NCBI GenBank assembly: GCA_029204225.1
Contig: CM055097.1
Location: 15,624,711-15,688,710, forward strand
DNA: 64,000 bases
Direction of reading: 5' to 3'
Origin: Diphasiastrum complanatum
Taxonomy: Eukaryota > Streptophyta > Lycopodiopsida > Lycopodiales > Lycopodiaceae
The translations under genes and the position numbers were made by a program. The notes under the pieces were generated by a model. It did no database searches. It saw nothing but the letters and a program-made list of their open reading frames with translations, and was not told where the DNA came from. Positions 59,801 through 64,000 of the stretch are shown piece after piece (positions within the stretch are counted from its first letter, which is position 1; every line of letters starts with the position of its first letter).

Positions 59801-62800
59801 CGCTGCTAGACGACGGGCACCTCATGTGCAGCAGAGGGCAATTAGGCCCAAGTCGAAGCAGACACTGGAGCGTTCTAGGTGGAAGAGAGAGCTGCATACC
59901 TAGTGTACCAGACAGGTCGGTGTGATGGATGGACCGACATTCGTCAGCAATCCATCATCAATATCTCGGTCCCTTGGCCGCTCAGCACAGTTTTCATACG
60001 TGGCGTGGATGCCACTCGAGGCGGGGGACCCATCACAGCCAACTTCACATGGGAGGCTATGAGAGATGTGATTCATGACATTGGGGTGGAGCACGTGGGT
60101 CAAGTTTTCATAGAAAACGCCACGAATTGAAGGCATATGGGAGAGATTCTGACGAGGGAGCACCCTAGCATTGTGTGGACACCATGTGCTGCACATTCCG
60201 TGTACCTCCTCATCCACGACCTCTCCGATCTTGCATGGATATGCCAGGTATAATTCTTTTCGCTTGCTTTGCCATCTATCTATGCTTCACATTTTGCTCT
60301 CAGCTCCTAACCCCTCTTGGTGTTTCTCTAAACTCTTGGTTGCCGGTGTGTTGCAGATCAGGTCTCAGGCCATGTGCGTGGTCAGCTTTGTTACCAGGAA
60401 GAAGCGTGTGTTGGCCCTATTCCACACCTTCTCGTCGTGGAACTTGAGGAAGCCAACACCCACTCGCTTTGCCTACTATTTCTTGGTCTTGGAGCGACTG
60501 TTGCCAGTGAAATACCATTTGAAGAAGATGGTTGGCAGTGACGAGTTGCAGCCTTCAGAGGTATTAGTGCAGATGCGTTGCATTTCTAGGCCTTCTAGGC
60601 CACCGTGTATGGTGAGGGTTTTTGGAGCCAGGCAATAGAGTTTGTGGGGGTCTTACGACCCATTTTCTATGTGTTGCGGCTTGTAGACCGTGAGGGGTGC
60701 ACTCTCGGTCTGATTTACAAGTCCATGGACCACATCGGCGAGGCGATCCAGAGATGTGACTTGGACGATGACATGTATGGCTCCAATATCTTGTAATTTA
60801 TCTAATTCAAGTTGGTTGCATTTCAAAGTTTCTTTTGTGTTGCGACACATTGACAACTGATGATTGCAATTTGTATGTCAAAGGAAGGACATGATCATGT
60901 AGACTCGCAGATGGCTCTCAGTGACCGTGGCTGAGATAAACGAAGGTGAAGGCGAAGGTGGAACTGTAGACGAATCTTTAAGCACATCTTCCCATGACTG
61001 GACAGCCGTATCGTGCTGTTCCACCTGATTTTCGAGATGCTGGATTTTAGCTGAAGTAGCGATTTGAGAGGAAGCTTCACTTTTTATAACTGCAACATCG
61101 TTCTTGAGTTCTTGAATGGAAGTATCCAACTTCTGAAGATGCGATTGCACCGCTAGAAGCAGAGAATCATGAGAAGCCAGTTGCTCTCTGTGATTGTTAA
61201 GGTATTCAAATAGACGGAGTTGATCATCCCGAAGAAGTTTGACCAAGGCATATGGAGGGAGAGAAACAGGTGCTTCTGGAGTGTTTGGAGTCAAGGGAAT
61301 AGCTACAGTAGTTTCACTATTGTCAAGAATAGGGTTTGATGGGGGGATAGGAACTGCAACAGGCATAGGAGTAGGCAGATCTGGCTGTAAGGAAGATGTT
61401 GAAGCCATGCTGGAAACGGAGGATGGTTCAGGAGTAGAGGCAACGGCTCCTTTGCGTCGTGGCATTATGAGAGATCGTAGAATCAGAGATGGGGAGACAG
61501 CGGATCAGCGACGGAGCACTGAAAACCAAATCATCTTGCTAAGACCAATTGGCCATCACTTTTAATTAGGATATCGACATTGCTATGATTGATCCACAAT
61601 GGCAGACTTTTCGTAGTTTGTTAAAAACCAGTGCCCTTACAAAGTACATTGACTGATTCACACAAAACCTCCTCTTTCCAACGTAATTTGCAAGGAATAG
61701 GAACAAAGGAGCATTTGGACCCCGAGGCATCTTTGTATCCTAATTCTTTAGAAAAATGCTAAAGCACTCAAATTACCGAGAGCATGTAAGTTTGGAGGGG
61801 GAAAATAGGCCTAGCGAGCAAAAAATAATTGGTCCAAAAGAGGAAAGAATTGTGTCAAATAGCAAAAATATGGTTTTGCTCTACATATCGGGGGATGCTT
61901 AGGAAAGGCTCAAAATAATGCGTGTTGTCGCACATTCTCATGCTAACGCAAAGCAAGAATATCATTTCCTTGTTCCCTAGAGGGTGGGCATACCTTTGGA
62001 ACTATGGTTTTCAGAGCTACCTATTATTAAGGTCATTGGTGAATTTATGGTAGCACTACAAGGCCCACTCATGTATAATGTCCAACCACTGAAAAAAAAA
62101 ATAGAATTATTTTGTTGAAGCTATGGCCTTAGTTGCTACTTTGTAGCACAAGTATCTAGATCAGCATCCTTTTTGAGAAACTAAGCCAGTTGTATAGATT
62201 CCTTCATCGTGGTATGTTTCTCTTATATGGCTTCTAATACTACTACTATAGATGCATGTTTCTAGTCCAATACTTTTTTAGCAATACAATCCAAAGTAGA
62301 AGGCAATGTTTAAGTGTACAACACTTAACCAGCGAGCATAGGATCAAAAGTAGACACGTGGTGCTACCACTATCATGCACTTTCATGAGGGCTTTTTATA
62401 TTGATAATTCAAAGTCATACATACACATCAAAGAGGAGGCTATGGAGAGGCAGGCAGAGTGTAATGCATATATAGCTAGCCTATGATACTTGCGCTAGAA
62501 AACTTGGAACTCAACACATTCGATGGGTACATGTTACACGCAAACGAAATATTAGATTGGGTAATACAGTAACTACATGTTCCTTTATTAGAAGCTAGAT
62601 AGACTCTCACATATATGTTATACCACAGGAAGCACCCCATACATTGTGTGCACATTGCTTATCTCCATGCTTTCCAAACTCCAATACTTCGAGCTATTCA
62701 AATATTAGATTAAATACTTCATTGGAGAGGCTGACATGTGACTTTCTCCAACAAAGGGATATAGTATCATCCTTGAGGTAGATTGGTTTACACCACTCAC

Positions 62801-63869
62801 GAGGTCACTTTGAGAATGGCACAAGTAGCACATTTCAGGATATGTTGAGAGCTACAGGAGAGCTGGGTGGTGAAAGCCCCAACTTTTGAAGCCATTAGAA
62901 TGAAGGTATTGCGAGAGGAGACATATTTGCTTAAGGAGCTAAAGGTAATGACAAAAAAGTGGATCAAGTATGGTTGCGTTGCACAATACTTTGTGATGGT
63001 TGATCTAACACATATCAAAGGCCTATCATAATATTTGTTTCCACTAGTCTTTATAGTTGTATTTTCTTATACAGTGTGGATGCAAGTGGATTGACAAAGA
63101 CTCTAGACTGGATCTATCAACATTTGAGAGAAATCATTGAGCAGCTAAGGGAAACAAATGTAGTCAAAGTTGTGATGGACAATGATTCCAAATAAGAGTT
63201 TCCTAGTGATATCTTTACTTGTTGCTCATCATTGTTTGAATCTCATGTTCTCCATTCAAAAGTAATGTGAATTTGAAAGGCCATCGAGAATCCTTCTGTC
63301 AAATTTTGAAACTGCTGCCATGCTAAAAAGTATGGGACAGTTGTATTCAGACAAGGTTACAAGATGCCCAATCATGTAATTAGACCTGCTTAGAGATACG
63401 TCAACATTTCTATCATTATTCATCACGGTAATGCTGAAATTAGCTCGACGTGAAAGCATCAACCAGCTGAGCTAAAAATCCAAAAAATATCTGGAGACTA
63501 TGTAATCATCCAGTGTAAGTAATATGAAATCGTCAGTGTCTGGAGACATTTGTGGTCTGCATATAGCCAATAATACTTTATGGTTGCATAGACTTACATT
63601 TTGACCCGTGTGGAGTGTTAAGAAAGTGAGAATACAATCAAATGGAGTTCACCCAATTGTCAAACAAGAGGGAGGAATAACAGACTTACCTCATCCAAAA
63701 CTGATCTTTCACTCCCACTAAGAATGACCATAGTTGTCTTTGGATCCATGCATAGCACATTAAAAGCATCTTTTAGACCAGCATGCAAGCGAAGCTTCAT
63801 TTCCTTTATCTGGTCAGGACCTCTCCTTCCAGGGGCCTCAACTTGTGCTGTCATTGTTGCATTGAATCC
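31996..63869 (-). CDS. TPS1: Trehalose-6-phosphate synthase, class I (TPS1 type), 3' six exons; 5' part lies beyond the window
   Basis: Six minus-strand exons join in frame: 63690-63869, 57719-57841, 46931-47018, 43878-44008, 32885-32983 and 31996-32514 (180+123+88+131+99+519 = 1140 bases, 379 codons and TAA). Every junction has GT donor and AG acceptor, and phases match (0,0,1,0,0). The product matches the C-terminal half of plant TPS1: WLAAENGMFLRHT, ERTPRSY, WNYKYADVEFG, QHLWTGPISNA, KGAAIDRIL, VLCIGHFLSKDED, VLDLKGENYFSCAVGR. Family knowledge: TPS1 makes trehalose 6-phosphate from UDP-glucose and glucose 6-phosphate, a sucrose-status signal; the glucosyltransferase domain would lie upstream, outside the window. 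The phosphatase-like domain here lacks catalytic acidic residues (GFNATM and IGHFLSKDED in place of the active LDYDGTL and GDDxTDED patterns), as in other class I TPS proteins. Introns are 5848, 10700, 2922, 10894 and 370 bases, mostly transposon-filled. No exon is broken, so the gene looks functional. Confidence 0.93.
32885..32983 (-). CDS. TPS1: TPS1 exon (GAAIDRIL ... IGHFLSK)
   Basis: This 99-base, 33-codon exon follows acceptor GTCAAACAG and ends at donor GTATCT. It encodes GAAIDRILLEIVHS, MTTPIDYVLCIGHFLSK. This is the degenerate HAD motif III region, where active plant trehalose phosphatases carry GDDxTDED. Confidence 0.93.
33563..33758. repeat. 98-bp tandem duplication
   Basis: 33563-33660 and 33661-33758 are near-identical (ACTATGG(G/A)GTTATCATGAAG...GCAAGGCC) with a handful of differences. 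The array is adjacent to the (GA)n tract beside the LINE. Confidence 0.95.
33792..33853. repeat. (GA)31 microsatellite
   Basis: 62 bases of pure GA repeat at the left (3') end of the LINE remnant. Confidence 0.97.
33854..35771 (-). pseudogene. LINE (non-LTR retrotransposon) remnant with internal deletion
   Basis: On the minus strand the order is endonuclease C-terminal half (LLAGDFNAR near 35720; ALSDHSRLSFHLG near 35380), then reverse-transcriptase N-terminal part (WCTNIIHPIHKSGDLMKPNN near 34610; LLVDFRKAFDSVP near 34370), then directly a C-terminal zinc-binding segment (ETEEHFIFRCP, EIRGRYHCLF, 33956-34240). The reverse-transcriptase core with the YxDD box is missing, so a large internal deletion joined motif A to the C-terminus. 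The 5' end is truncated inside the endonuclease at a (GA)n tract. It lies in the 10.9-kb TPS1 intron. The clade is not assigned. Confidence 0.85.
35772..35808. repeat. (GA)18 microsatellite
   Basis: A pure GA tract at the right (5'-truncated) end of the LINE remnant, mirroring the tract at 33792-33853. Confidence 0.97.
35809..36248. other. TPS1 intron sequence
   Basis: T-rich, no gene or element recognised. Confidence 0.5.
36249..36440 (+). mobile_element. tRNA-derived SINE-like unit
   Basis: A pol III type internal promoter is visible: A box TGGCTCAGTTGG (36260-36271) and B box GGTTCGAGCC (36304-36313), about 32 bases apart. GGGGTTGG leads it and CCTCCCC follows the B box. There is no complete tRNA cloverleaf, and the downstream body is not tRNA-like. 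The right end is a guess; no clear target duplication was found. Confidence 0.6.
36867..37157 (+). pseudogene. Possible retrotransposon Gag fragment
   Basis: This is a Lys/Arg-rich frame of 96 codons, ending near KIKCFPCGKTLCYF, which resembles a broken CCHC knuckle (KCFxCGKxGHF). It could be a Copia or Gypsy Gag tail; the sign is weak. Confidence 0.35.
37850..38700 (-). pseudogene. Gypsy gag-protease remnant
   Basis: Gag 38392-38691 reads EYADKHREVLIKIQKEILEW, then FIFGLREELRPSV and LEEAVATALNFE, the Gag core end of plant Gypsy elements. 38182-38388 has the SPLTPEQKEKAKNDGLCCFC pre-knuckle segment. Further left, GKLEGHDMLVLFDIGL resembles a decayed retropepsin active-site region. The fragment abuts the chromovirus LTR at 38713 and may have been its insertion target. 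Confidence 0.7.
38713..39127 (-). repeat. 3' LTR of the chromovirus (~415 bp)
   Basis: The inverted ends are TGAATGAAG...GAGTTCA. On the right lies the polypurine tract (minus TGTCGGGGAGAG, 39131-39142). A TATA box (minus GGGTATATATGGGG, near 38861-38868) sits inside. Exact ends could be two bases wider (TATGAA...TTCATA). Confidence 0.75.
39131..39142 (-). other. Polypurine tract of the chromovirus
   Basis: The minus strand reads TGTCGGGGAGAG immediately before the LTR, typical of plant chromoviruses. Confidence 0.8.
39264..39716 (-). pseudogene. Fused remnants: RNase H, integrase core and chromodomain
   Basis: One frame passes from RNase H-like sequence to the integrase segment LHGFPRTILSDRGNKFTSIF and then straight to a chromodomain-type RQIQFLVQWDGRPVKEATWE. 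Most of RNase H, the integrase zinc finger and the integrase C-terminus are absent. The chromodomain places the element among chromoviruses, which use it to target chromatin. Confidence 0.75.
39767..40165 (-). pseudogene. Reverse-transcriptase 3' part and connection domain (chromovirus)
   Basis: The minus-strand frames read AKLSKCSFA, FLGFLVCNGQIRLDPHK, then MFLGLANHLRRPVPHFATIA and LLKKSCTFLWTSDCQSTFDT. This is the standard Gypsy stretch after the YxDD box. Frames change along it. Confidence 0.8.
40166..40526 (+). pseudogene. Inverted reverse-transcriptase core segment of the chromovirus
   Basis: The plus strand encodes CIDYRALNKLT, the N-terminal core QYPIPHMDDLFDQL, IFSKIDLRFGYYQIRM, FRVLPFGVTNGSPTF and, after a frame change, VLVYFDDILIFSQSLAEQL. 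It includes motif A and the YFDD box. The neighbours on both sides (SHSPFGAPVLLV on the right, HLSSVFQ...AKLSKCSFA on the left) are on the minus strand, so this ~360-base piece was inverted in place. Confidence 0.85.
40527..41160 (-). pseudogene. Protease C-terminus and reverse-transcriptase N-terminus (chromovirus)
   Basis: 40952-41160 encodes the retropepsin end (MERYDLILGADWFASLGAVT). 40604-40888 encodes the linker and RT entry (DVNHHIDLRLGSAPP, PPYRMSRSERDELELQ). A stop near 40905 separates the frames. Confidence 0.78.
41161..41762. other. ~0.6-kb insertion splitting the chromovirus protease
   Basis: Retropepsin sequence on the right (LVDTGSTHSFI, ending near 41763) and left (from about 41160) is interrupted by non-coding DNA. 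Near 41711 it has GCTTTGGTACCATGG, a possible degenerate primer site. 41248-41290 resembles 16045-16085. It may be a small LTR or SINE-like insertion; the type is unresolved. Confidence 0.45.
41763..43133 (-). pseudogene. Chromovirus Gag and protease start
   Basis: Gag opens MTHSPTPSETLQENL near 43131, followed by a Pro/Gly-rich part (42763-43032). The Gag core is at 42306-42494 (PTELISRYIAELRGALRYGV). The tail is Ser/Pro-rich, and the protease start EYIALVDTGSTHSFI is near 41860. Several frame changes are present. Confidence 0.72.
43134..43877. other. TPS1 intron sequence beside the exon
   Basis: AT-rich, no element recognised. I looked for a chromovirus 5' LTR here and did not find one. 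Confidence 0.5.
43878..44008 (-). CDS. TPS1: TPS1 exon (DVEFG ... QHLWTGPISNA)
   Basis: This 131-base exon contributes two bases of the split aspartate codon and then 43 codons. The acceptor is ACTTGCAG and the donor is GTATAA. It encodes VEFGRVQARDMLQHLWTGPI and ends VEVRPVGVSK, the segment just before the KGAAIDRIL motif in plant TPS1. The next exon is 10.9 kb away. Confidence 0.93.
44009..46375. other. TPS1 intron (2.9 kb), left part
   Basis: There is no gene. Two diverged copies of a ~240-base segment lie at about 45009-45250 and 45500-45745 (both with CAA(T/C)CTTTAAT, CTCCATCATGC and GTGAAGGAC), with a partial third near 45420-45470. Confidence 0.5.
46376..46625. repeat. ~85-bp tandem repeat, 3 units, in a TPS1 intron
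   Basis: The unit is TTTGCATAATTGATCA...GTTGCATGATCTATGACTGCTAAGTA(G/A)AATCTACACAA. Three diverged copies begin near 46382, 46465 and 46549. Confidence 0.85.
46626..46930. other. TPS1 intron sequence next to the exon
   Basis: No element recognised. Confidence 0.5.
46931..47018 (-). CDS. TPS1: TPS1 exon (ERTPRSY ... WNYKYA)
   Basis: This 88-base exon gives 29 codons plus one base. The acceptor is TTTGCAG and the donor is GTTGTA. It encodes LVFDYFCERTPRSY, then ETSLVWNYKYA, and the last G completes the aspartate codon with the next exon. It is too short to find without family knowledge, and an overlapping plus-strand frame here is only a shadow. Confidence 0.92.
47019..48548. other. TPS1 intron (10.7 kb), left part
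   Basis: There is no clear gene. 47290-47400 on the minus strand reads MHGKVGNQSVRVMVDDG, which might be a decayed retropepsin region, but the evidence is thin. The rest is AT-rich. Confidence 0.35.
48549..48579. repeat. (CA)n microsatellite followed by A-run
   Basis: About ten CA units, then eleven A bases, at the left margin of a Gypsy LTR. Confidence 0.9.
48590..49078 (-). repeat. 3' LTR of a decayed Gypsy element (left end approximate)
   Basis: The right end ACGTAACA is preceded on the minus strand by polypurine AAAGGGGACGAAA (49079-49091). A TATA-like CGTATATAGAGG is near 48870 on the minus strand. The left end is set at the A-run only by guess. Confidence 0.55.
49240..50230 (-). pseudogene. 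Degraded Gypsy integrase, no long open frame
   Basis: Translating the minus strand in pieces gives GCDQCQLNKAKWPK (zinc finger end), VVVDRLTNMVQFIPT, YGLPNDIVNDRDFQ, SDGQAEHINQTMEDIL, LLMYGFQPHS-like text, and the C-terminal FEVYHVFHVNHLKE-like segment with DDLVWQEDELVELEG. Many stops interrupt it. It belongs with the LTR at 48590-49078 (same strand, correct order). Confidence 0.75.
50250..50633 (-). repeat. 3' LTR of a second minus-strand Gypsy element (left end approximate)
   Basis: The right end ACTCTAACA is preceded on the minus strand by GGAGGGAAGGAT. The sequence is markedly GC-rich compared with its neighbours. The left end was placed where the previous integrase ends. Confidence 0.5.
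50634..51600 (-). pseudogene. Chromovirus integrase C-terminal half with chromodomain
   Basis: 51438-51600 reads HVAVLFIQNIVRLHGLPKSI and VFDRDPKFTGNFW (second integrase aspartate). 50943-51146 is the integrase C-terminus (YCGPWLIIRKVSQVAYKL). 50703-50936 is VHPVFHVSKLK and a chromodomain RKEYLVTWKGHPLSDATWE with an early stop right after. Frames are broken and the upstream pol is missing at the junction near 51605. Confidence 0.82.
51828..52544 (+). pseudogene. Gypsy Gag with zinc-binding motifs
   Basis: It opens CEICDFMGHSSFYC, and upstream in another frame is CPHCKGAHTG. Later comes the CCHC knuckle CFICGETGHFIVDC (about residues 151-164), then CPECVRKHSFKDC. The middle is rich in Gln, His and Pro, with a poly-Gln run near the end. 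The frame stops at TGA/TAG before pol. The N-terminal Gag core is lost at the junction near 51605. Confidence 0.8.
52803..53483 (+). pseudogene. Gypsy reverse transcriptase, N-terminal part
   Basis: It contains LEDLLRKYRDVFAW-like LLRKYRDVFAWNYTEMKGVP, then IPAKPYRCNP, VSPIVVVPKKNSKLRICIDL. A stop follows at 53481, and between 53483 and 53608 roughly 25 bases around motif A have been lost (SFLD is followed at once by QIAPTDRHKTAF in another frame). Confidence 0.87.
53608..54567 (+). pseudogene. Gypsy reverse transcriptase core and RNase H
   Basis: MPFGLCNAPSTFQ and the catalytic box IYLDDLGVHS (two aspartates kept) lead. The connection region and RNase H follow: FHVHTDASKYAIGGILA, TTEREALAMVY, FYTDHQALLYI, FMADHLSRL. 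This 319-codon stretch has no stop, but it is cut off from its N-terminal part and from integrase by stops. Confidence 0.9.
54691..55584 (+). pseudogene. Gypsy integrase with mutated catalytic glutamate
   Basis: The zinc finger end CDVCQRAKK (near 54860), WGIDFVGPI with the first aspartate, and LVSDRGSHFLNE with the second are present. Thirty-five residues after the second aspartate the motif reads NGQAKSTNK, where family members have NGQAESTNK, so the D,D35E glutamate is lysine (codon AAA near 55246). The C-terminus continues past a TGA to about 55693 (KAWHDRHLRNKDLHLGDQVL). The enzyme cannot be active. Confidence 0.88.
55685..56002 (-). CDS. Unrecognised low-complexity frame, possible Gag N-terminus
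   Basis: 106 codons, mostly Ser/Pro/Thr (SPTSSTLSSSSPSSTPFSA), then a short helix-forming part SLQQTNESMLALIKQQAFQI. It is open toward a plus-strand Gypsy end. The build (Ser/Pro-rich then coiled coil) is like that of 60878-61465. It may be the N-terminus of a decayed retroelement Gag or a chance frame. Confidence 0.3.
   Translation of the reverse strand: MAPNPFTLHKPSPPLSLPSTPAASNPSSTSPTSSTLSSSSPSSTPFSASKSSRPSSSPSSTSLSDALSSRLPQFIESLQQTNESMLALIKQQAFQISTLENTVMV
56003..57718. other. TPS1 intron (10.7 kb), right part
   Basis: GA-rich and then AT-rich sequence; no gene or element recognised. Confidence 0.5.
57719..57841 (-). CDS. TPS1: TPS1 exon (MWLAAENGMFLRHT region)
   Basis: This 123-base, 41-codon phase 0 exon is bounded by acceptor TTTTAG and donor GTAAGT. 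It starts AFGEFNMWLAAENG and ends EHLNMDWVESVQ, nearly identical to the corresponding stretch of angiosperm TPS1. It sits alone between a 5.8-kb and a 10.7-kb intron. Confidence 0.93.
57842..58291. other. TPS1 intron (5.8 kb), left part
   Basis: No element recognised before the hAT end at 58292. Confidence 0.5.
59182..59424 (+). pseudogene. hAT-2 transposase N-terminus with BED zinc finger
   Basis: GRGIWAEVELTKGDVATFRG is followed by a DNA-binding finger: KWRCLYCGRIF, LTRLRAHLLQLKG, then ACPRITDEDVQRLM. This is the usual CxxC...HxxxxxxC layout of plant hAT proteins. The frame stops at 59422-59424, and Pro/Ala/Gly-rich linker frames follow to about 59880. Confidence 0.82.
59879..60130 (+). 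pseudogene. hAT-2 transposase DUF659-type domain
   Basis: CDGWTDIRQQSIINISV and STVFIRGVDATR, then AMRDVIHDIGVEHVGQVFIENATN. This is the conserved core of plant hAT proteins (GWTD...D...VVQVVTDNATN). The usual final TDNA aspartate region reads FIENATN, with the aspartate replaced. A stop follows and the protein continues out of frame (IVWTPCAAHSVYLLIHDL, near 60170-60225). Confidence 0.82.
60357..60796 (+). pseudogene. hAT-2 transposase, later part
   Basis: After a likely intron (about 60249-60356, GTATAA...TTGCAG), the frame gives SWNLRKPTPTRFAYYFLVLE and RLLPVKYHLKKMVGSDEL. Another frame gives FWSQAIEFVGVLRPIFYVLR, TLGLIYKSMDHIGEAI and ends MYGSNIL. This is the plant hAT segment before the dimerisation domain, which itself is not found. 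Confidence 0.75.
60878..61465 (-). CDS. Unrecognised 195-codon frame with coiled coil, possible retroelement Gag
   Basis: Starts MPRRKGAVASTPEP, is Ser/Pro-rich for ~85 residues, then YALVKLLRDDQLRLFEYLNN and a heptad-like helical stretch (LQKLDTSIQELKNDVAVI; KIQHLENQVEQHD). No zinc knuckle or enzyme domain. The basic start and coiled coil resemble retrotransposon Gag N-termini. It sits directly against the broken 3' side of hAT-2, so it may be the element that truncated it. Confidence 0.4.
   Translation of the reverse strand: MPRRKGAVASTPEPSSVSSMASTSSLQPDLPTPMPVAVPIPPSNPILDNSETTVAIPLTPNTPEAPVSLPPYALVKLLRDDQLRLFEYLNNHREQLASHDSLLLAVQSHLQKLDTSIQELKNDVAVIKSEASSQIATSAKIQHLENQVEQHDTAVQSWEDVLKDSSTVPPSPSPSFISATVTESHLRVYMIMSFL
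61466..62810. other. TPS1 intron (5.8 kb), middle
   Basis: No gene recognised; small frames only. Confidence 0.5.
62811..63245 (+). pseudogene. Third hAT fragment (DUF659-type domain)
   Basis: Plus-strand pieces read EETYLLKELKVMTKKWIKYG, followed after a gap by VDASGLTKTLDWIYQHLREI and NVVKVVMDNDSK before a TAA near 63195. This is the VDAS...NVVQVVTDNASN part of plant hAT transposases. It is diverged from hAT-2 and lacks both ends. Confidence 0.6.
63246..63689. other. TPS1 intron sequence next to the exon
   Basis: No element recognised. Confidence 0.5.
63690..63869 (-). CDS. TPS1: TPS1 exon, start of phosphatase-like domain
   Basis: This 180-base, 60-codon exon has an acceptor ...CATAAG before GGATTC and a donor GTAAGT after GATGAG. 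It encodes GFNATM, then APGRRGPDQIKEM, and ends with VILSGSERSVLDE. This is the degenerate HAD motif I and motif II region of class I TPS. The normal nucleophile aspartate is replaced, which fits a non-catalytic phosphatase-like domain. Both ends are in phase 0. Confidence 0.92.
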
Positions 63870-64000
63870 CTTATGATTACAACAAATAACGTCAGTCAAT
63901 GAATGCCATGAAACACAATTGTGCATATAGTAACACTGAATAATATTCATATTAACAAAGAAAATCACCATTCATGTTCCCAAGCATTGGACTGCATAAA

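Larger units (their letters stand above)
58292..60880 (+). mobile_element. hAT transposon (hAT-2), 3' end missing
   Basis: The left end TAGTTGCAG matches the end of hAT-1 (27948) and follows a possible 8-bp target site CTATGTCA. Inside the end, a ~32-base repeat ATTCGCTAGCAAAC(G/A)TGATTCAGTGAATCG is present twice. The coding strand is plus. The transposase is recognisable from the BED zinc finger through the DUF659-type domain to part of the C-terminal half. Homology stops near 60800-60880 against an unrelated frame, and no right end was found. Confidence 0.75.

Overview
This window looks like chromosomal DNA of a land plant with a large, transposon-rich genome. A gymnosperm is my best guess, from the plant-type Copia/Gypsy/hAT mixture and a conserved plant gene whose introns exceed 10 kb. 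I cannot confirm the species from the sequence.

The only host gene I recognise is on the minus strand and runs off the right edge. It is the 3' part of a class I trehalose-6-phosphate synthase (TPS1 type). Six exons (63690-63869, 57719-57841, 46931-47018, 43878-44008, 32885-32983, 31996-32514) join in frame through GT/AG sites and give 379 codons plus a stop. They cover the phosphatase-like domain and the conserved C-terminus. The five introns measure 5.8, 10.7, 2.9, 10.9 and 0.37 kb, and four of them hold most of the right half of the window, largely as transposon remains.

The left half (1-31.9 kb) is downstream of TPS1 and is nested transposons. 1-5337 is a decayed Copia element (family A). 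6117-12547 is a complete, apparently recent Copia element (family B) with a perfect 5-bp target duplication, 655-bp LTRs that read identically, and one uninterrupted 1317-codon Gag-Pol frame. 13357-14519 and 20656-21841 are copies of a 1.2-kb direct repeat that flank Gypsy gag remains. 21842-24989 is a second, truncated family A copy. 25896-26475 is an unrelated LTR with its primer-binding site. About 27.5-30.5 kb is a Gypsy LTR split by a 1.7-kb deleted hAT element, followed by a cluster of strong hairpins at 30751-30993.

Inside the TPS1 introns are a LINE remnant set between two (GA)n tracts (33854-35771), a tRNA-type SINE-like unit (36.25-36.44 kb), Gypsy gag/protease remains (37.85-38.7 kb), a Gypsy chromovirus with internal deletions and an inverted reverse-transcriptase segment (38713-43133), two degraded minus-strand Gypsy integrases (49.2-51.6 kb), a plus-strand Gypsy pol whose integrase glutamate is replaced by lysine (51.6-55.7 kb), a hAT element related to the one at 28 kb (58.29-60.8 kb), and a third hAT fragment (62.8-63.2 kb).

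I see no CRISPR array, operon or bacterial feature and no convincing new molecular system. The most informative points are the TPS1 gene spread across transposon-filled introns and the intact, probably recently mobile family B Copia element.
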